Positions 8,061 to 15,591 of a DNA stretch of 64,000 nt are shown piece after piece; the stretch's first letter is position 1; each line of letters starts with the position of its first letter. The DNA comes from 2-02-FULL-55-14 sp964473365 (GTDB taxonomy: Bacteria; Bacteroidota; Ignavibacteria; UBA10030). Both the position numbers and the translations under genes were made by a program. The notes under the pieces are model-generated. The model was given only the letters and a program-made list of their open reading frames with translations, had not been told where the DNA came from and searched no databases. Where the stretch lies: assembly GCA_964473365.1 (NCBI GenBank), contig CAYYOV010000008.1:1-64000 (forward strand), read 5' to 3'.

Positions 8061-8924
8061 TTGAAATATACCGAGAAGAGACTGGATTTCCAACGGCTCC
8101 ATTCGAGGGCTCGGCGCGTTGTGGGCGGTCTTGTCTGCCTGGTGGCGCTGGGAGTTGCCCAAGAGATGGCGTGGCCGGTCCCGACGGCGGCCCCGGAACG
8201 ATTTGTCGGGACGTTCGTCGAACGTCAATCCTATGAACGCTACTACGATGCGTTCACGTCGTTCACGATCTACGGAGTTGACCGCCGGGAGTCGGGAACA
8301 GTCCTGGCCAAAGTGGCGTACGGCGAACGCGGATCTGCCTCGGGCTCGCAAGTCGAAGCAGAGTGGTATCCGGTGCTGCGTGCGGGGACGTACGCGTATG
8401 TCGGTTACGCCGCAGGATTCAGTGCTCCATATCCCCGGCACCGAGGAGGCATCGAATATTTCGCAGCCCTGCCGTCCGGTTTCGAATCATCGCTGGGTTT
8501 TCGGGCCTATGTCTTTCGCGACAGGCGGACCGTCACACTATTGACGGGTTCGGCTGCAAAATACCTCGGCAATTTCTGGGTTTCCGTCCGACCCTTCGTG
8601 TCCGTCAATCTCTCGCGTGCCACAGCTTCGGTCGTGTTAAGTGGCCGGTACTACCTTGGCGATCGGGATGAGTTCGTGTACGTGCGTGGTGGGGCAGGGG
8701 TCGTACCCGACGAGCGATTCACGTTGTCGACGACAGGTTTGCCGACGACGGAACTGTTCACGCTGCACGCGATTTCCGCGGGGGGAGGCGGCCAATGGTA
8801 CGCCTGGTCGGGTTGGCTACTGACGGCTGAGGGTAATGTGGCCCGCCAGGAGCTGGGATTTCAGCGAGGGAGCTATGTTTGGAACCCCTCAATCCTTGTT
8901 GGTGTTCGCTATACCCTGCGTTGA
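8061..8924 (+). CDS. YaiO-like outer-membrane beta-barrel protein
   Basis: This 287-residue protein has a basic N-region, a hydrophobic stretch (VVGGLVCLVALGVAQ) and a series of amphipathic beta strands rich in Tyr, Gly and Arg (VEAEWYPVLRAGTYAYVGYA, FESSLGFRAYVFRDR, VVLSGRYYLGD). It ends in an aromatic/Arg C-terminal strand (LVGVRYTLR), typical of outer-membrane barrels. The pattern matches the YaiO family as I remember it. TTG 8061 is favoured by GGAG seven bases upstream; earlier in-frame sequence runs through the tRNA. Downstream of a polysaccharide synthase, it is a candidate outer-membrane export or modification component. Confidence 0.75.
   Translation: MKYTEKRLDFQRLHSRARRVVGGLVCLVALGVAQEMAWPVPTAAPERFVGTFVERQSYERYYDAFTSFTIYGVDRRESGTVLAKVAYGERGSASGSQVEAEWYPVLRAGTYAYVGYAAGFSAPYPRHRGGIEYFAALPSGFESSLGFRAYVFRDRRTVTLLTGSAAKYLGNFWVSVRPFVSVNLSRATASVVLSGRYYLGDRDEFVYVRGGAGVVPDERFTLSTTGLPTTELFTLHAISAGGGGQWYAWSGWLLTAEGNVARQELGFQRGSYVWNPSILVGVRYTLR
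8065..8093 (-). promoter_or_regulatory. Promoter of tRNA-Ser(CGA), inside the start of the YaiO gene
   Basis: Minus strand: -35 TTGGAA (8088-8093), 17 bp, -10 TATATT (8065-8070). Start would be near 8058, just upstream of the tRNA 5' end at 8049. It lies within the first codons of the divergent gene. Confidence 0.75.
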
Positions 8925-8949
8925 CAATACTGTCGATTCTTGGTATTTT
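8921..8949 (+). promoter_or_regulatory. Promoter of perR/peroxiredoxin operon
   Basis: -35 TTGACA (8921-8926), 17 bp, -10 TATTTT (8944-8949), preceded by TGG as a possible extended -10. The -35 overlaps the stop codon of the YaiO-like gene. The start codon at 8958 would give a leaderless or very short-leader mRNA. Confidence 0.65.
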
Positions 8950-8957
8950 TACTGACC

Positions 8958-9353
8958 ATGTCGTCCATCGGAGTCAAGCGGAGCCGTCAGCGTGACCGGA
9001 TCTTCCATGTTCTTCGCCGAACACGGGAGCATCCGACCGCTGAATGGATCTTTGAGCGCGTTCGGGAGGAGATGCCAAAGATCTCGCTCGGAACTGTCTA
9101 CCGCAATCTGCATGTTCTCGCAAAGCAGGGTATGGTGCGGGAGCTGGATTTCGGCGAAGGGACCAAGCGGTATGATGCCTTCCTGAGTCCTCACTACCAT
9201 TTTGTCTGCGAGATCTGCGGCAGCGTGAAGGACTTGGAGGTTGCGCCCCTGGACGACGTCAACGCGCGCATTCAACAGCTTGTTCCGGAACAGATCCACG
9301 CGCACAAGCTGGATTTCTACGGCACGTGCACCAAGTGTCAACCCGTTTCTTGA
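8958..9353 (+). CDS. perR: PerR-type Fur-family peroxide-sensing repressor
   Basis: This 131-residue protein has a winged-helix DNA-binding half (HPTAEWIFERV, LGTVYRNLHVL) and a metal-binding half. Residues corresponding to the PerR regulatory site are present: His25, Asp73, His79, His81 and an Asp in PLDDV. The structural zinc site is CEIC (84, 87) and CTKC (124, 127). ATG 8958 gives the usual family length; the longer upstream start falls inside the promoter. Two peroxiredoxin genes follow, which supports a peroxide-responsive rather than iron-responsive role. Autoregulation is likely but no operator was identified with certainty. Confidence 0.88.
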   Translation: MSSIGVKRSRQRDRIFHVLRRTREHPTAEWIFERVREEMPKISLGTVYRNLHVLAKQGMVRELDFGEGTKRYDAFLSPHYHFVCEICGSVKDLEVAPLDDVNARIQQLVPEQIHAHKLDFYGTCTKCQPVS

Positions 9354-9429
9354 CCCCCGACTCGACGGCATCCCAGCCCTCGCACCCGCCCCGCGTCTTG
9401 TTACTCGTTCCCAACCTTCAGGAGGATCC

Positions 9430-9900
9430 ATGGCAGTCCAGGTAGGACAAGCGGCACCCGCATTTTCACTCATTGACACGGACCGTAAAGTACGCACGCT
9501 CGATGAATTCAAGGGATCGAAAACGGTCCTGGTGTTCTACCCCGGAGCATTCACGGGAGTGTGCACGAAAGAGATGTGTGCCATTCGGGATTCAATGAGC
9601 CGTTTCAATGCGTCAGAGGCCAAGGTCGTTGGCATCAGCGTCGATTCGCCCTTCGCCAACAAAGCGTTCGCGAACCAGAATCAGCTCGACTTCCCCCTCT
9701 TGTCGGACTACACGCGTGCGACCGTCACCGCCTACGGCATTCTGCTCGACAATTTCGCCGGGCTCCCCGGATACGTTGCATCGCAGCGGGCAGTGTTCGC
9801 GCTCGACAAGGACGGGATCGTCCGTTACGTCGAGGTGACAGCCAATCCCGGCGTTGAACCGAACTACGACGCCCTGACCGCAGCAGTGGCGAAGATTTGA
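9430..9900 (+). CDS. Peroxiredoxin (AhpC/TSA family)
   Basis: This 156-residue thiol peroxidase has peroxidatic Cys45 in FYPGAFTGVCTKEMC and a second Cys50 five residues later, the alpha2 resolving position of Bcp-like atypical 2-Cys enzymes. A GGAGG sits 4 bases before ATG 9430; the longer frame is not needed. It should reduce H2O2 or alkyl hydroperoxides at the expense of thioredoxin. It lies 76 bases after the PerR-type regulator and 60 before a second peroxiredoxin. Confidence 0.93.
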   Translation: MAVQVGQAAPAFSLIDTDRKVRTLDEFKGSKTVLVFYPGAFTGVCTKEMCAIRDSMSRFNASEAKVVGISVDSPFANKAFANQNQLDFPLLSDYTRATVTAYGILLDNFAGLPGYVASQRAVFALDKDGIVRYVEVTANPGVEPNYDALTAAVAKI

Positions 9901-9960
9901 CCATACCGGACGGCAGGCGCGAGATGGCCTGCCATCCATTTCCAACCGCGGAGTAGCGAC

Positions 9961-10413
9961 ATGCTGCGAGTAGGAGATACGGCACCTCCCTTCGAACTCA
10001 CCAGCGGAGATGGCGTTCGGGTCCGGTTACGCGACCTCAAGGGTTCGACGGTCATCCTCTATTTTTACCCGAAGGATGACACCTCAGGATGCACCAGGGA
10101 AGCGTGCGACTTTCAGGAGAATTTCCACGCGCTCAAGAAGCGGGGCGTCGTCATCGTGGGGATCAGCGCCGACAGCGTCGGATCGCATGCGAAGTTCGCG
10201 GCAAAGTACGCGTTGTCGTTCCCGTTGCTTAGCGACCCGGACAGAGAAGCGATCAAAGCATACGGCGTGTGGAAGAAGAAGTCCATGTACGGCCGTTCGT
10301 ACATGGGCATCGAACGGACGACATTTGTGATCGACCCGAAAGGGAAGATCAAGGCCATCTTTCCGAAAGTGAAAGTGACCGGACACATCGATGCGGTACT
10401 TGCCGCGCTCTGA
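9961..10413 (+). CDS. bcp: Bcp/PrxQ thioredoxin-dependent peroxiredoxin
   Basis: This 150-residue protein has FYPKDDTSGCTREACDFQ with peroxidatic Cys44 and resolving Cys49, the Bcp/PrxQ signature, and an Arg in YMGIERTTFVID near the active site. The length is normal. It would remove hydroperoxides using thioredoxin. It is the second peroxiredoxin downstream of perR; the 32-base gap to the pterin gene suggests readthrough into the next block. Confidence 0.95.
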   Translation: MLRVGDTAPPFELTSGDGVRVRLRDLKGSTVILYFYPKDDTSGCTREACDFQENFHALKKRGVVIVGISADSVGSHAKFAAKYALSFPLLSDPDREAIKAYGVWKKKSMYGRSYMGIERTTFVIDPKGKIKAIFPKVKVTGHIDAVLAAL

Positions 10414-10445
10414 CGCAGGGGCCGGCCACGTTAGGACCTTTCACC

Positions 10446-10856
10446 ATGGTGACCGTTACCCGCCGAGAGACCTTCAGCGCGTCACACCGGCTATTCAACC
10501 CCGCCTTCACGGACCAGCAGAACGAGACCGTATTTGACAAATGCAATAACCCGAACGGCCACGGGCACAACTATGAGCTGGAAGTGACCGTGGAAGGCCC
10601 GGTGCAGGCCGACACGGGCTATGTTGTGGACCTCAAGGTCCTGAAGGAGGTGATCCGTCGGGAGGTCATCGCCAAGGTGGACCACAAGCATCTCAATCAC
10701 GACGTCGAATTTCTCCGGGGTGTCATCCCGACAGCCGAGAATATTGCGCAGGCCATCTGGACGGTGCTGGCACCCAAGATTCCCGCGGGAAAGCTCGTCT
10801 CAGTCCGGTTGCGCGAAACAGAGAACAACGTCGTGGAAGTGCGAGGTAAAGCATGA
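10446..10856 (+). CDS. ptpS: 6-pyruvoyl-tetrahydropterin synthase (eukaryote-like PTPS)
   Basis: This 136-residue protein has zinc ligands His14 (FSASHRL), His39 and His41, with catalytic Cys33 in KCNNPNGHGHNYE. It also has VDHKHLNHD (79-86), PTAENIAQAIW and RETENNVVEV. The CNNPNGHGHNY context and ETxNN motif resemble animal PTPS more than the bacterial QueD CxxxHGH form. It would convert dihydroneopterin triphosphate to 6-pyruvoyl-tetrahydropterin. folE overlaps directly downstream and two SDR reductases follow, which favours tetrahydrobiopterin over queuosine; a QueD role is the alternative. Confidence 0.82.
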   Translation: MVTVTRRETFSASHRLFNPAFTDQQNETVFDKCNNPNGHGHNYELEVTVEGPVQADTGYVVDLKVLKEVIRREVIAKVDHKHLNHDVEFLRGVIPTAENIAQAIWTVLAPKIPAGKLVSVRLRETENNVVEVRGKA

Positions 10857-11428
10857 AACGTCCGGCCATGGAGTCGGCTGTCCGAACGATCTTGGAAGAG
10901 ATCGGAGAAGACCCGCGGCGCGAAGGTCTGCGAGAAACTCCTGCGCGCGTTGCCCGGATGTATGAGTTCCTGACGAAAGGCTACCGCGACGACCTTGACG
11001 AGATCCTGAACGGTGCCGTGTTCAAAGAGCGGTACAGTGAGATGGTCATCGTCAAGGACATCGATTTCTTTTCCCTCTGCGAACATCACCTTGTGCCGTT
11101 CTACGGCAGGTGCCACATCGCCTATCTCCCGAGCGGCCGGATCATTGGCCTCAGCAAAATGCCCCGTATCGTCGAGATCTTCGCGCGTCGCTTGCAGGTG
11201 CAGGAACGCCTGACGCAGCAGATCGCCGCCACGCTGCAGGACGTCCTCAAACCGCAGGGGGTGGGCGTGGTCATGGAGGCGCGGCACCTGTGTATGACCA
11301 TGCGGGGCGTCGAAAAGCTGAACTCGGTGGCGACGACGAGCGCGATGCTGGGCACGTTCCGGCGTGACGTCAAGACCCGCACAGAGTTCCTGACGCTCAT
11401 CGGCTCACAACTGGGCCAGCAACGATGA
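10853..11428 (+). CDS. folE: GTP cyclohydrolase I (FolE)
   Basis: This 191-residue protein has zinc ligands Cys76, His79 and Cys147 in SLCEHHLVPF and EARHLCMTMRG, plus the substrate-binding stretch GLSKMPRIVE. It has the standard length for type IA. It converts GTP to 7,8-dihydroneopterin triphosphate, the entry point for folate and biopterin. It overlaps the PTPS gene (ATGA) and the first SDR gene (ATGA), so it is translationally coupled to both. Confidence 0.97.
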   Translation: MKRPAMESAVRTILEEIGEDPRREGLRETPARVARMYEFLTKGYRDDLDEILNGAVFKERYSEMVIVKDIDFFSLCEHHLVPFYGRCHIAYLPSGRIIGLSKMPRIVEIFARRLQVQERLTQQIAATLQDVLKPQGVGVVMEARHLCMTMRGVEKLNSVATTSAMLGTFRRDVKTRTEFLTLIGSQLGQQR

Positions 11429-12129
11429 CAGCGGGCGTCGTGTGGATCAGCGGTGCTTCGACGGGCATTGGTCGCTCGTTGGCGGACCGCTTTCATGCGG
11501 CTGGGTGGACAGTGGTTGTCACCTCCCGTGCCATCCAGAAGCTTCGTTCCTGGACAAAGGGCCGGGCCCGTGCCACTGCCATGGTCTGCGACGTCCGCAG
11601 CGAAGCCTCTGTCCGCAGGGCCGCATCGAAGATCGTTAAGACGGTTGGTGTGCCCGATGTGGTCATCAACAATGCCGGCGTCACCGCATTCCGATCGCTG
11701 GCATCCACATCGACGGCCGAATATCGGGCCATTATCGACACGAACCTCACGGGTCCGTTCCTGATCGCCCGTGCGATCGTGCCGTTGATGCAGCGGCGTC
11801 GCTCGGGTATGATCGTCAACATCCTCTCGTTCGCCGCGAAGGCGGTCTATACGAAATCTTCCATCTACGCTGCTTCGAAGGCAGGGGCCGACATGATGAT
11901 GCGCGTCCTTCGCGACGAGGTGCGTGCTGACGGCGTGCGGGTCCTGAACGTCTTCCCGGGCGCCGTGGAGACTCCGATGTGGTCTGCGGCGTTGCGAACG
12001 AAGTACGCGGGCGCAATGATGTCGCCGGATGACATCGCTGCCGCAGTGATGCATACCGTCGAACTCCCCCAGCGGGTCATGCCGGAGGAACTTGTCCTGC
12101 GTCCATTGATCGGAGACTTGCGCGTATGA
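11425..12129 (+). CDS. Short-chain dehydrogenase/reductase 1
   Basis: This 234-residue classical SDR has cofactor motif GASTGIG, NNAGV, the catalytic Ser/Tyr/Lys region (ILSFAAKA, YAASKAG) and a PGAVETPM tail. The Arg residues after the first strand (TSRAIQKLR) suggest NADPH. It sits between folE and a second SDR with ATGA overlaps on both sides. A sepiapterin-reductase-like role in reducing 6-pyruvoyl-tetrahydropterin is plausible, but SDR substrates cannot be read from sequence. Confidence 0.85.
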   Translation: MTAGVVWISGASTGIGRSLADRFHAAGWTVVVTSRAIQKLRSWTKGRARATAMVCDVRSEASVRRAASKIVKTVGVPDVVINNAGVTAFRSLASTSTAEYRAIIDTNLTGPFLIARAIVPLMQRRRSGMIVNILSFAAKAVYTKSSIYAASKAGADMMMRVLRDEVRADGVRVLNVFPGAVETPMWSAALRTKYAGAMMSPDDIAAAVMHTVELPQRVMPEELVLRPLIGDLRV

Positions 12130-12836
12130 AGCTGCAGGGAAGGATTGCCTGGATCACCGGAGCGGGGCGTGGCATCGGACGTTCGATCGCGATGCATCTC
12201 GCCGCCGAGGGGGCCATCGTCGGGCTCACGGCCCGGTCGGGCCGAGAGCTACAGGAAGTCGCTGACGCAGTGACGAAGGCCGGCGGTCAGGCGATTGTGG
12301 CGCCGGCAGACGTCACCAGGCCCGAAGAGGTCGCTCGGGCATTTCAGACGGTCGTCGATCGCGAACAACGTCTGGACATTCTGGTGAACAATGCAGGTAT
12401 CGGCGTGTTCGCCCCAGTGGCGAAGCTGAACCTCGAAGATTTCGACCGCATGTGGCAGGTGAACGTACGCGGAGTGTTCCTGTGCACGAGGCTTGCCATT
12501 CCGCTGATGGAACGCCAGCAGACGGGTGCGATCGTCAACGTCTCTTCGCTCGCAGGCAAGAATGCCTTCGTCAACGGTGCGGGCTATGCTGCCACGAAAT
12601 GGGCTCTCAATGGGTTCACGAACTGTCTGCGGCTCGAAGTGCGCTCCTCGAACGTCCGGGTCATCACGGTGGGACCCGGAAGCGTTGCGACGGAATTTTC
12701 CTCGACTCCGAAAGACCCGGCAAAACTGGCGCGCATTCTCCAGCCGGACGATGTAGCCGCGGCCGTGCTTGCGGCCCTTACCCTCCCGGCGAATGCCATG
12801 ATGAGCGAGATCGACCTCCGGCCGACCAATCCATGA
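12126..12836 (+). CDS. Short-chain dehydrogenase/reductase 2
   Basis: This 236-residue classical SDR has ITGAGRGIG, NNAGIGVFAP, VSSLAGK and YAATKWALNGF (catalytic Tyr and Lys), with TARSGRELQ suggesting NADPH preference. It overlaps the previous SDR and the following lipoprotein gene by ATGA. With SDR 1 it could supply the two carbonyl reductions after PTPS. Alternatively it is a generic 3-oxoacyl reductase-type enzyme carried along. Confidence 0.85.
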   Translation: MKLQGRIAWITGAGRGIGRSIAMHLAAEGAIVGLTARSGRELQEVADAVTKAGGQAIVAPADVTRPEEVARAFQTVVDREQRLDILVNNAGIGVFAPVAKLNLEDFDRMWQVNVRGVFLCTRLAIPLMERQQTGAIVNVSSLAGKNAFVNGAGYAATKWALNGFTNCLRLEVRSSNVRVITVGPGSVATEFSSTPKDPAKLARILQPDDVAAAVLAALTLPANAMMSEIDLRPTNP

Positions 12837-14821
12837 ACCGACCGCTTCCATCGACCGTCCGCCGTTTCGTCCTGATCGGGACGTTGATGGCGGGTGCGTC
12901 CATCTCCGGTTGTTCCGTCTTCCAGCCCGTGGGGGATGTCATATCCCAGGGCTACCGGAATACGGTCTCGTACTTCAACGCATACTACAACGCATCGCGA
13001 CTGTTCGATGCTGCGGTAGAAGAGATCCAATTGGCCAAACGGACACAGCGGTCGGCTCCGTCTGCCGTGTCGGTCCCCGGAACGCCGACCGCAGGTGCCA
13101 TCATACCGAGCTCGGCCCGGCAGAAGCTTAATTCCGTCATCGACAAGTGCTCGAACATTCTCGCGTTCCATGGGAGGAGTGACCTCGTTGACGATGCGCT
13201 GCTGTTGATCGCCCGGTCGTACTTCCTTCTCGGAGAGAATGTCAAATCGGAACGGAAATGCACCGAGCTGCTTGCGCAGTATCCGGAAAGTGATCTCAGG
13301 ACCGAGGCCCGCATTCTTTATGGGGCCGTGTTGTCAGAGCTCTCGCGTCCTGAGGAGGCCGAGGTGGCGTTGACGGCCGGTTTGGCAGAAGCGCGCGAGG
13401 CGGGCGACGAGGTCCTGCAGGCACGCGCGCTCGAATCGCTCTCCTCGCTCAAGCGAAAAGATGGGGATCCCGCTGGCGCTCTGCGGTATGCCACACAATT
13501 GCGGGCCATCGCACCAGACAACGAATCGGTCGCCTCGGCCATGCTGAACGAAGGCCAGCTGCTCATGGACCAGGAGCAGCCTGAGGCCGCGCTGGAACCG
13601 CTGAGCGGCGTTCCACAGGCAACGGAGGACCCGTATCTCGTGTTCGACGCCACGATGCTACGGATCGAAGCTCTTCGGCGGCTTGGACGCGTGGAGGAAG
13701 CCCTGACGCTCGATGAGAAGATGGAAGAGGACCTCCGCTTCAAGGACCGGCTGGGCGCCATCGCGCTGGAACGGGCTCGCCTCATGGCCGACGCCGGCCG
13801 GATCGATGAGGCCATCGCAGCCTACGACTACGCCGATACGGCGTTCGTCCGCCAGGCCTCTGCGGCAGAGGCAGCGTTCGAGCTTGGGAAGTTGTACGAG
13901 GGTCAGATGAACGATTACGCGACGGCGGCCAAGAAATTCGACCGTTCCGGTTCACATGGCAGTTTTGCGATCTCCGCTCAGGCCCGCCGGCGGGCCGCGA
14001 TGTTCAACAGGTATTTTCAGCTGCACACGCGACTTGCCTTCACAGACAGCCTCCGACAGGCGGCCGAAGCGGCTCCGCCGGATTCCACAGGGGCGCGGAC
14101 CAATGGCACCGCGATCGATTCCCTCGAGACGCAGGTGGCGATCACGATGCAGGATCTGGGAGAGTGGTTCTACAGCGAGCTCGAACGGCCTGATTCGGCA
14201 GCGTGGTGGCTCCAACGTTCGCTAGCATTCGGACGTTCGCACCGGACCACGCCTCGCGGCCTGTATCTTATGGCCGACCTGGCGCATGCTGACTCGAGCG
14301 GATCGCTTGGACGACGGGAGGACTTTCTCAATCGGATCGTGGCGGACTATCCTGAGTCCCCCTATGCGGCAGAGGCGAGGACCCTCCTCGGGTTGCCGAC
14401 ACCGGTCTCGACCGATCGGTCGGCTCTGCTGTACCGTTCTGCCGAAACTGCATGGGATGTCGGCTTGTATCAGAAAGCTGCCGACCGATACGATTCGATC
14501 GCAACGTTGTACCCGTCGTCACCCCTCGTGGCCAAGAGCTTGTACGCTTCGGCGTGGATGTATGACAATCGGCTGAACCGGCCCGACAGTGCTGCGGTCC
14601 GGTATAAGGCCGTGGCGCAACAGTTCGGATCGACAGAGTATGCGGAACAAGCGCGTCGCCGTTTGGTCGAGCTGACGAGCGCGATCGTTGATACAAACCG
14701 TACGGAGATGGTGCAGCCGAACGATGAGGGTGCCGCCCGCGCTCCGGGACGAAGACTTCTGAAGTCAGAAGAATTCGCACCAGCGCAAAAACCGAAGACC
14801 GAGGAAAAGGTGATCGATTGA
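12833..14821 (+). CDS. TPR-rich outer-membrane or periplasmic lipoprotein
   Basis: This 662-residue protein has a lipoprotein signal peptide ending in the lipobox-like SISGC; ATG 12833 overlaps the SDR stop (ATGA). The body is helical tetratricopeptide-like repeats (LLARSYFLLGENVKSER reads in the first half as LLIARSYFLLG, then DEAIAAYDYADTAF, YQKAADRYDSIATLYPSS). The last repeats resemble BamD/YbgF-type TPRs. No enzymatic motif is present. It likely acts as a periplasmic scaffold, for example in envelope assembly. The gene before pyrK starts in its stop codon, so it shares a transcript with unrelated biosynthetic genes. Confidence 0.78.
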   Translation: MNRPLPSTVRRFVLIGTLMAGASISGCSVFQPVGDVISQGYRNTVSYFNAYYNASRLFDAAVEEIQLAKRTQRSAPSAVSVPGTPTAGAIIPSSARQKLNSVIDKCSNILAFHGRSDLVDDALLLIARSYFLLGENVKSERKCTELLAQYPESDLRTEARILYGAVLSELSRPEEAEVALTAGLAEAREAGDEVLQARALESLSSLKRKDGDPAGALRYATQLRAIAPDNESVASAMLNEGQLLMDQEQPEAALEPLSGVPQATEDPYLVFDATMLRIEALRRLGRVEEALTLDEKMEEDLRFKDRLGAIALERARLMADAGRIDEAIAAYDYADTAFVRQASAAEAAFELGKLYEGQMNDYATAAKKFDRSGSHGSFAISAQARRRAAMFNRYFQLHTRLAFTDSLRQAAEAAPPDSTGARTNGTAIDSLETQVAITMQDLGEWFYSELERPDSAAWWLQRSLAFGRSHRTTPRGLYLMADLAHADSSGSLGRREDFLNRIVADYPESPYAAEARTLLGLPTPVSTDRSALLYRSAETAWDVGLYQKAADRYDSIATLYPSSPLVAKSLYASAWMYDNRLNRPDSAAVRYKAVAQQFGSTEYAEQARRRLVELTSAIVDTNRTEMVQPNDEGAARAPGRRLLKSEEFAPAQKPKTEEKVID

Positions 14822-15591
14822 CACGGGGTCACTACCAAGCCGTCGTTGAATCGCGGATGGAGGTCGCCGAAGGCATCCACCGACTGACGTTGCGATGTCC
14901 GGAAGTGGCACGATCTATCCGGGCGGGGCAATTCGTCAACGTTCGGGTGCAGAACGATTCGTGGGACCCGTTGCTTCGGAGACCGTTCAGCATCTCACGC
15001 GTTGCACGGGACATGGTCGACCTTGTGTTTAATGTCGTCGGGGTCGGCACAAAGGCCATGGCGTCGTACGAGGCGGGCCGAACAGTCGACCTCCTGGGCC
15101 CGCTCGGCACCCCCTTCCACGTCGACGCAGAATTTGAGACCGCATTGCTTGTCGGCGGTGGGCTCGGCGTTGCGCCGCTTCCGCTGCTGACAAGCGAGGC
15201 GCGACAGCGTGGTCGGACGGTCCACACGTTCCTGGGAGCGCGCACGCGACGGCATCTCTACCGCGAGCATCTTGTTGAACTCCACGTCGCCACGGACGAC
15301 GGCTCTGAAGGTCATCACGGAACGGTCGTTGATCTGTTGCGTGAGCACCTCCGGAAGCACGAGCTGGCATCACCGATGATCTTCGCCTGCGGCCCTACAC
15401 CCATGCTGAAAGCGCTCGGCGCCTTTGCCCTGGAGCGATCGATCCCATGCGAGCTTTCCCTCGAAGGGGAAATGGCGTGCGGGATCGGCCTCTGCCAAGG
15501 ATGTCCCGTCGAACGGGTGGAGGGGAAGAAGCGTTATGCTCTGGTCTGCACGGAAGGACCGACATTCCGGGCGGGGGAGGTGAAGTTCTGA
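14818..15591 (+). CDS. pyrK: Dihydroorotate dehydrogenase electron-transfer subunit PyrK
   Basis: This 257-residue protein of the ferredoxin-NADP reductase type has an FAD-binding RRPFSIS, an NAD-binding LLVGGGLGVAPL, FACGPTPMLKAL, and a [2Fe-2S] site CGIGLCQGC with a distal Cys in YALVCTEGP. The TTG start at 14818 overlaps the previous stop (TTGA). It transfers electrons from PyrD flavin to NAD+. It is directly coupled to pyrD by a TGATG overlap, so the pair forms class 1B dihydroorotate dehydrogenase. Confidence 0.95.
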   Translation: MTRGHYQAVVESRMEVAEGIHRLTLRCPEVARSIRAGQFVNVRVQNDSWDPLLRRPFSISRVARDMVDLVFNVVGVGTKAMASYEAGRTVDLLGPLGTPFHVDAEFETALLVGGGLGVAPLPLLTSEARQRGRTVHTFLGARTRRHLYREHLVELHVATDDGSEGHHGTVVDLLREHLRKHELASPMIFACGPTPMLKALGAFALERSIPCELSLEGEMACGIGLCQGCPVERVEGKKRYALVCTEGPTFRAGEVKF

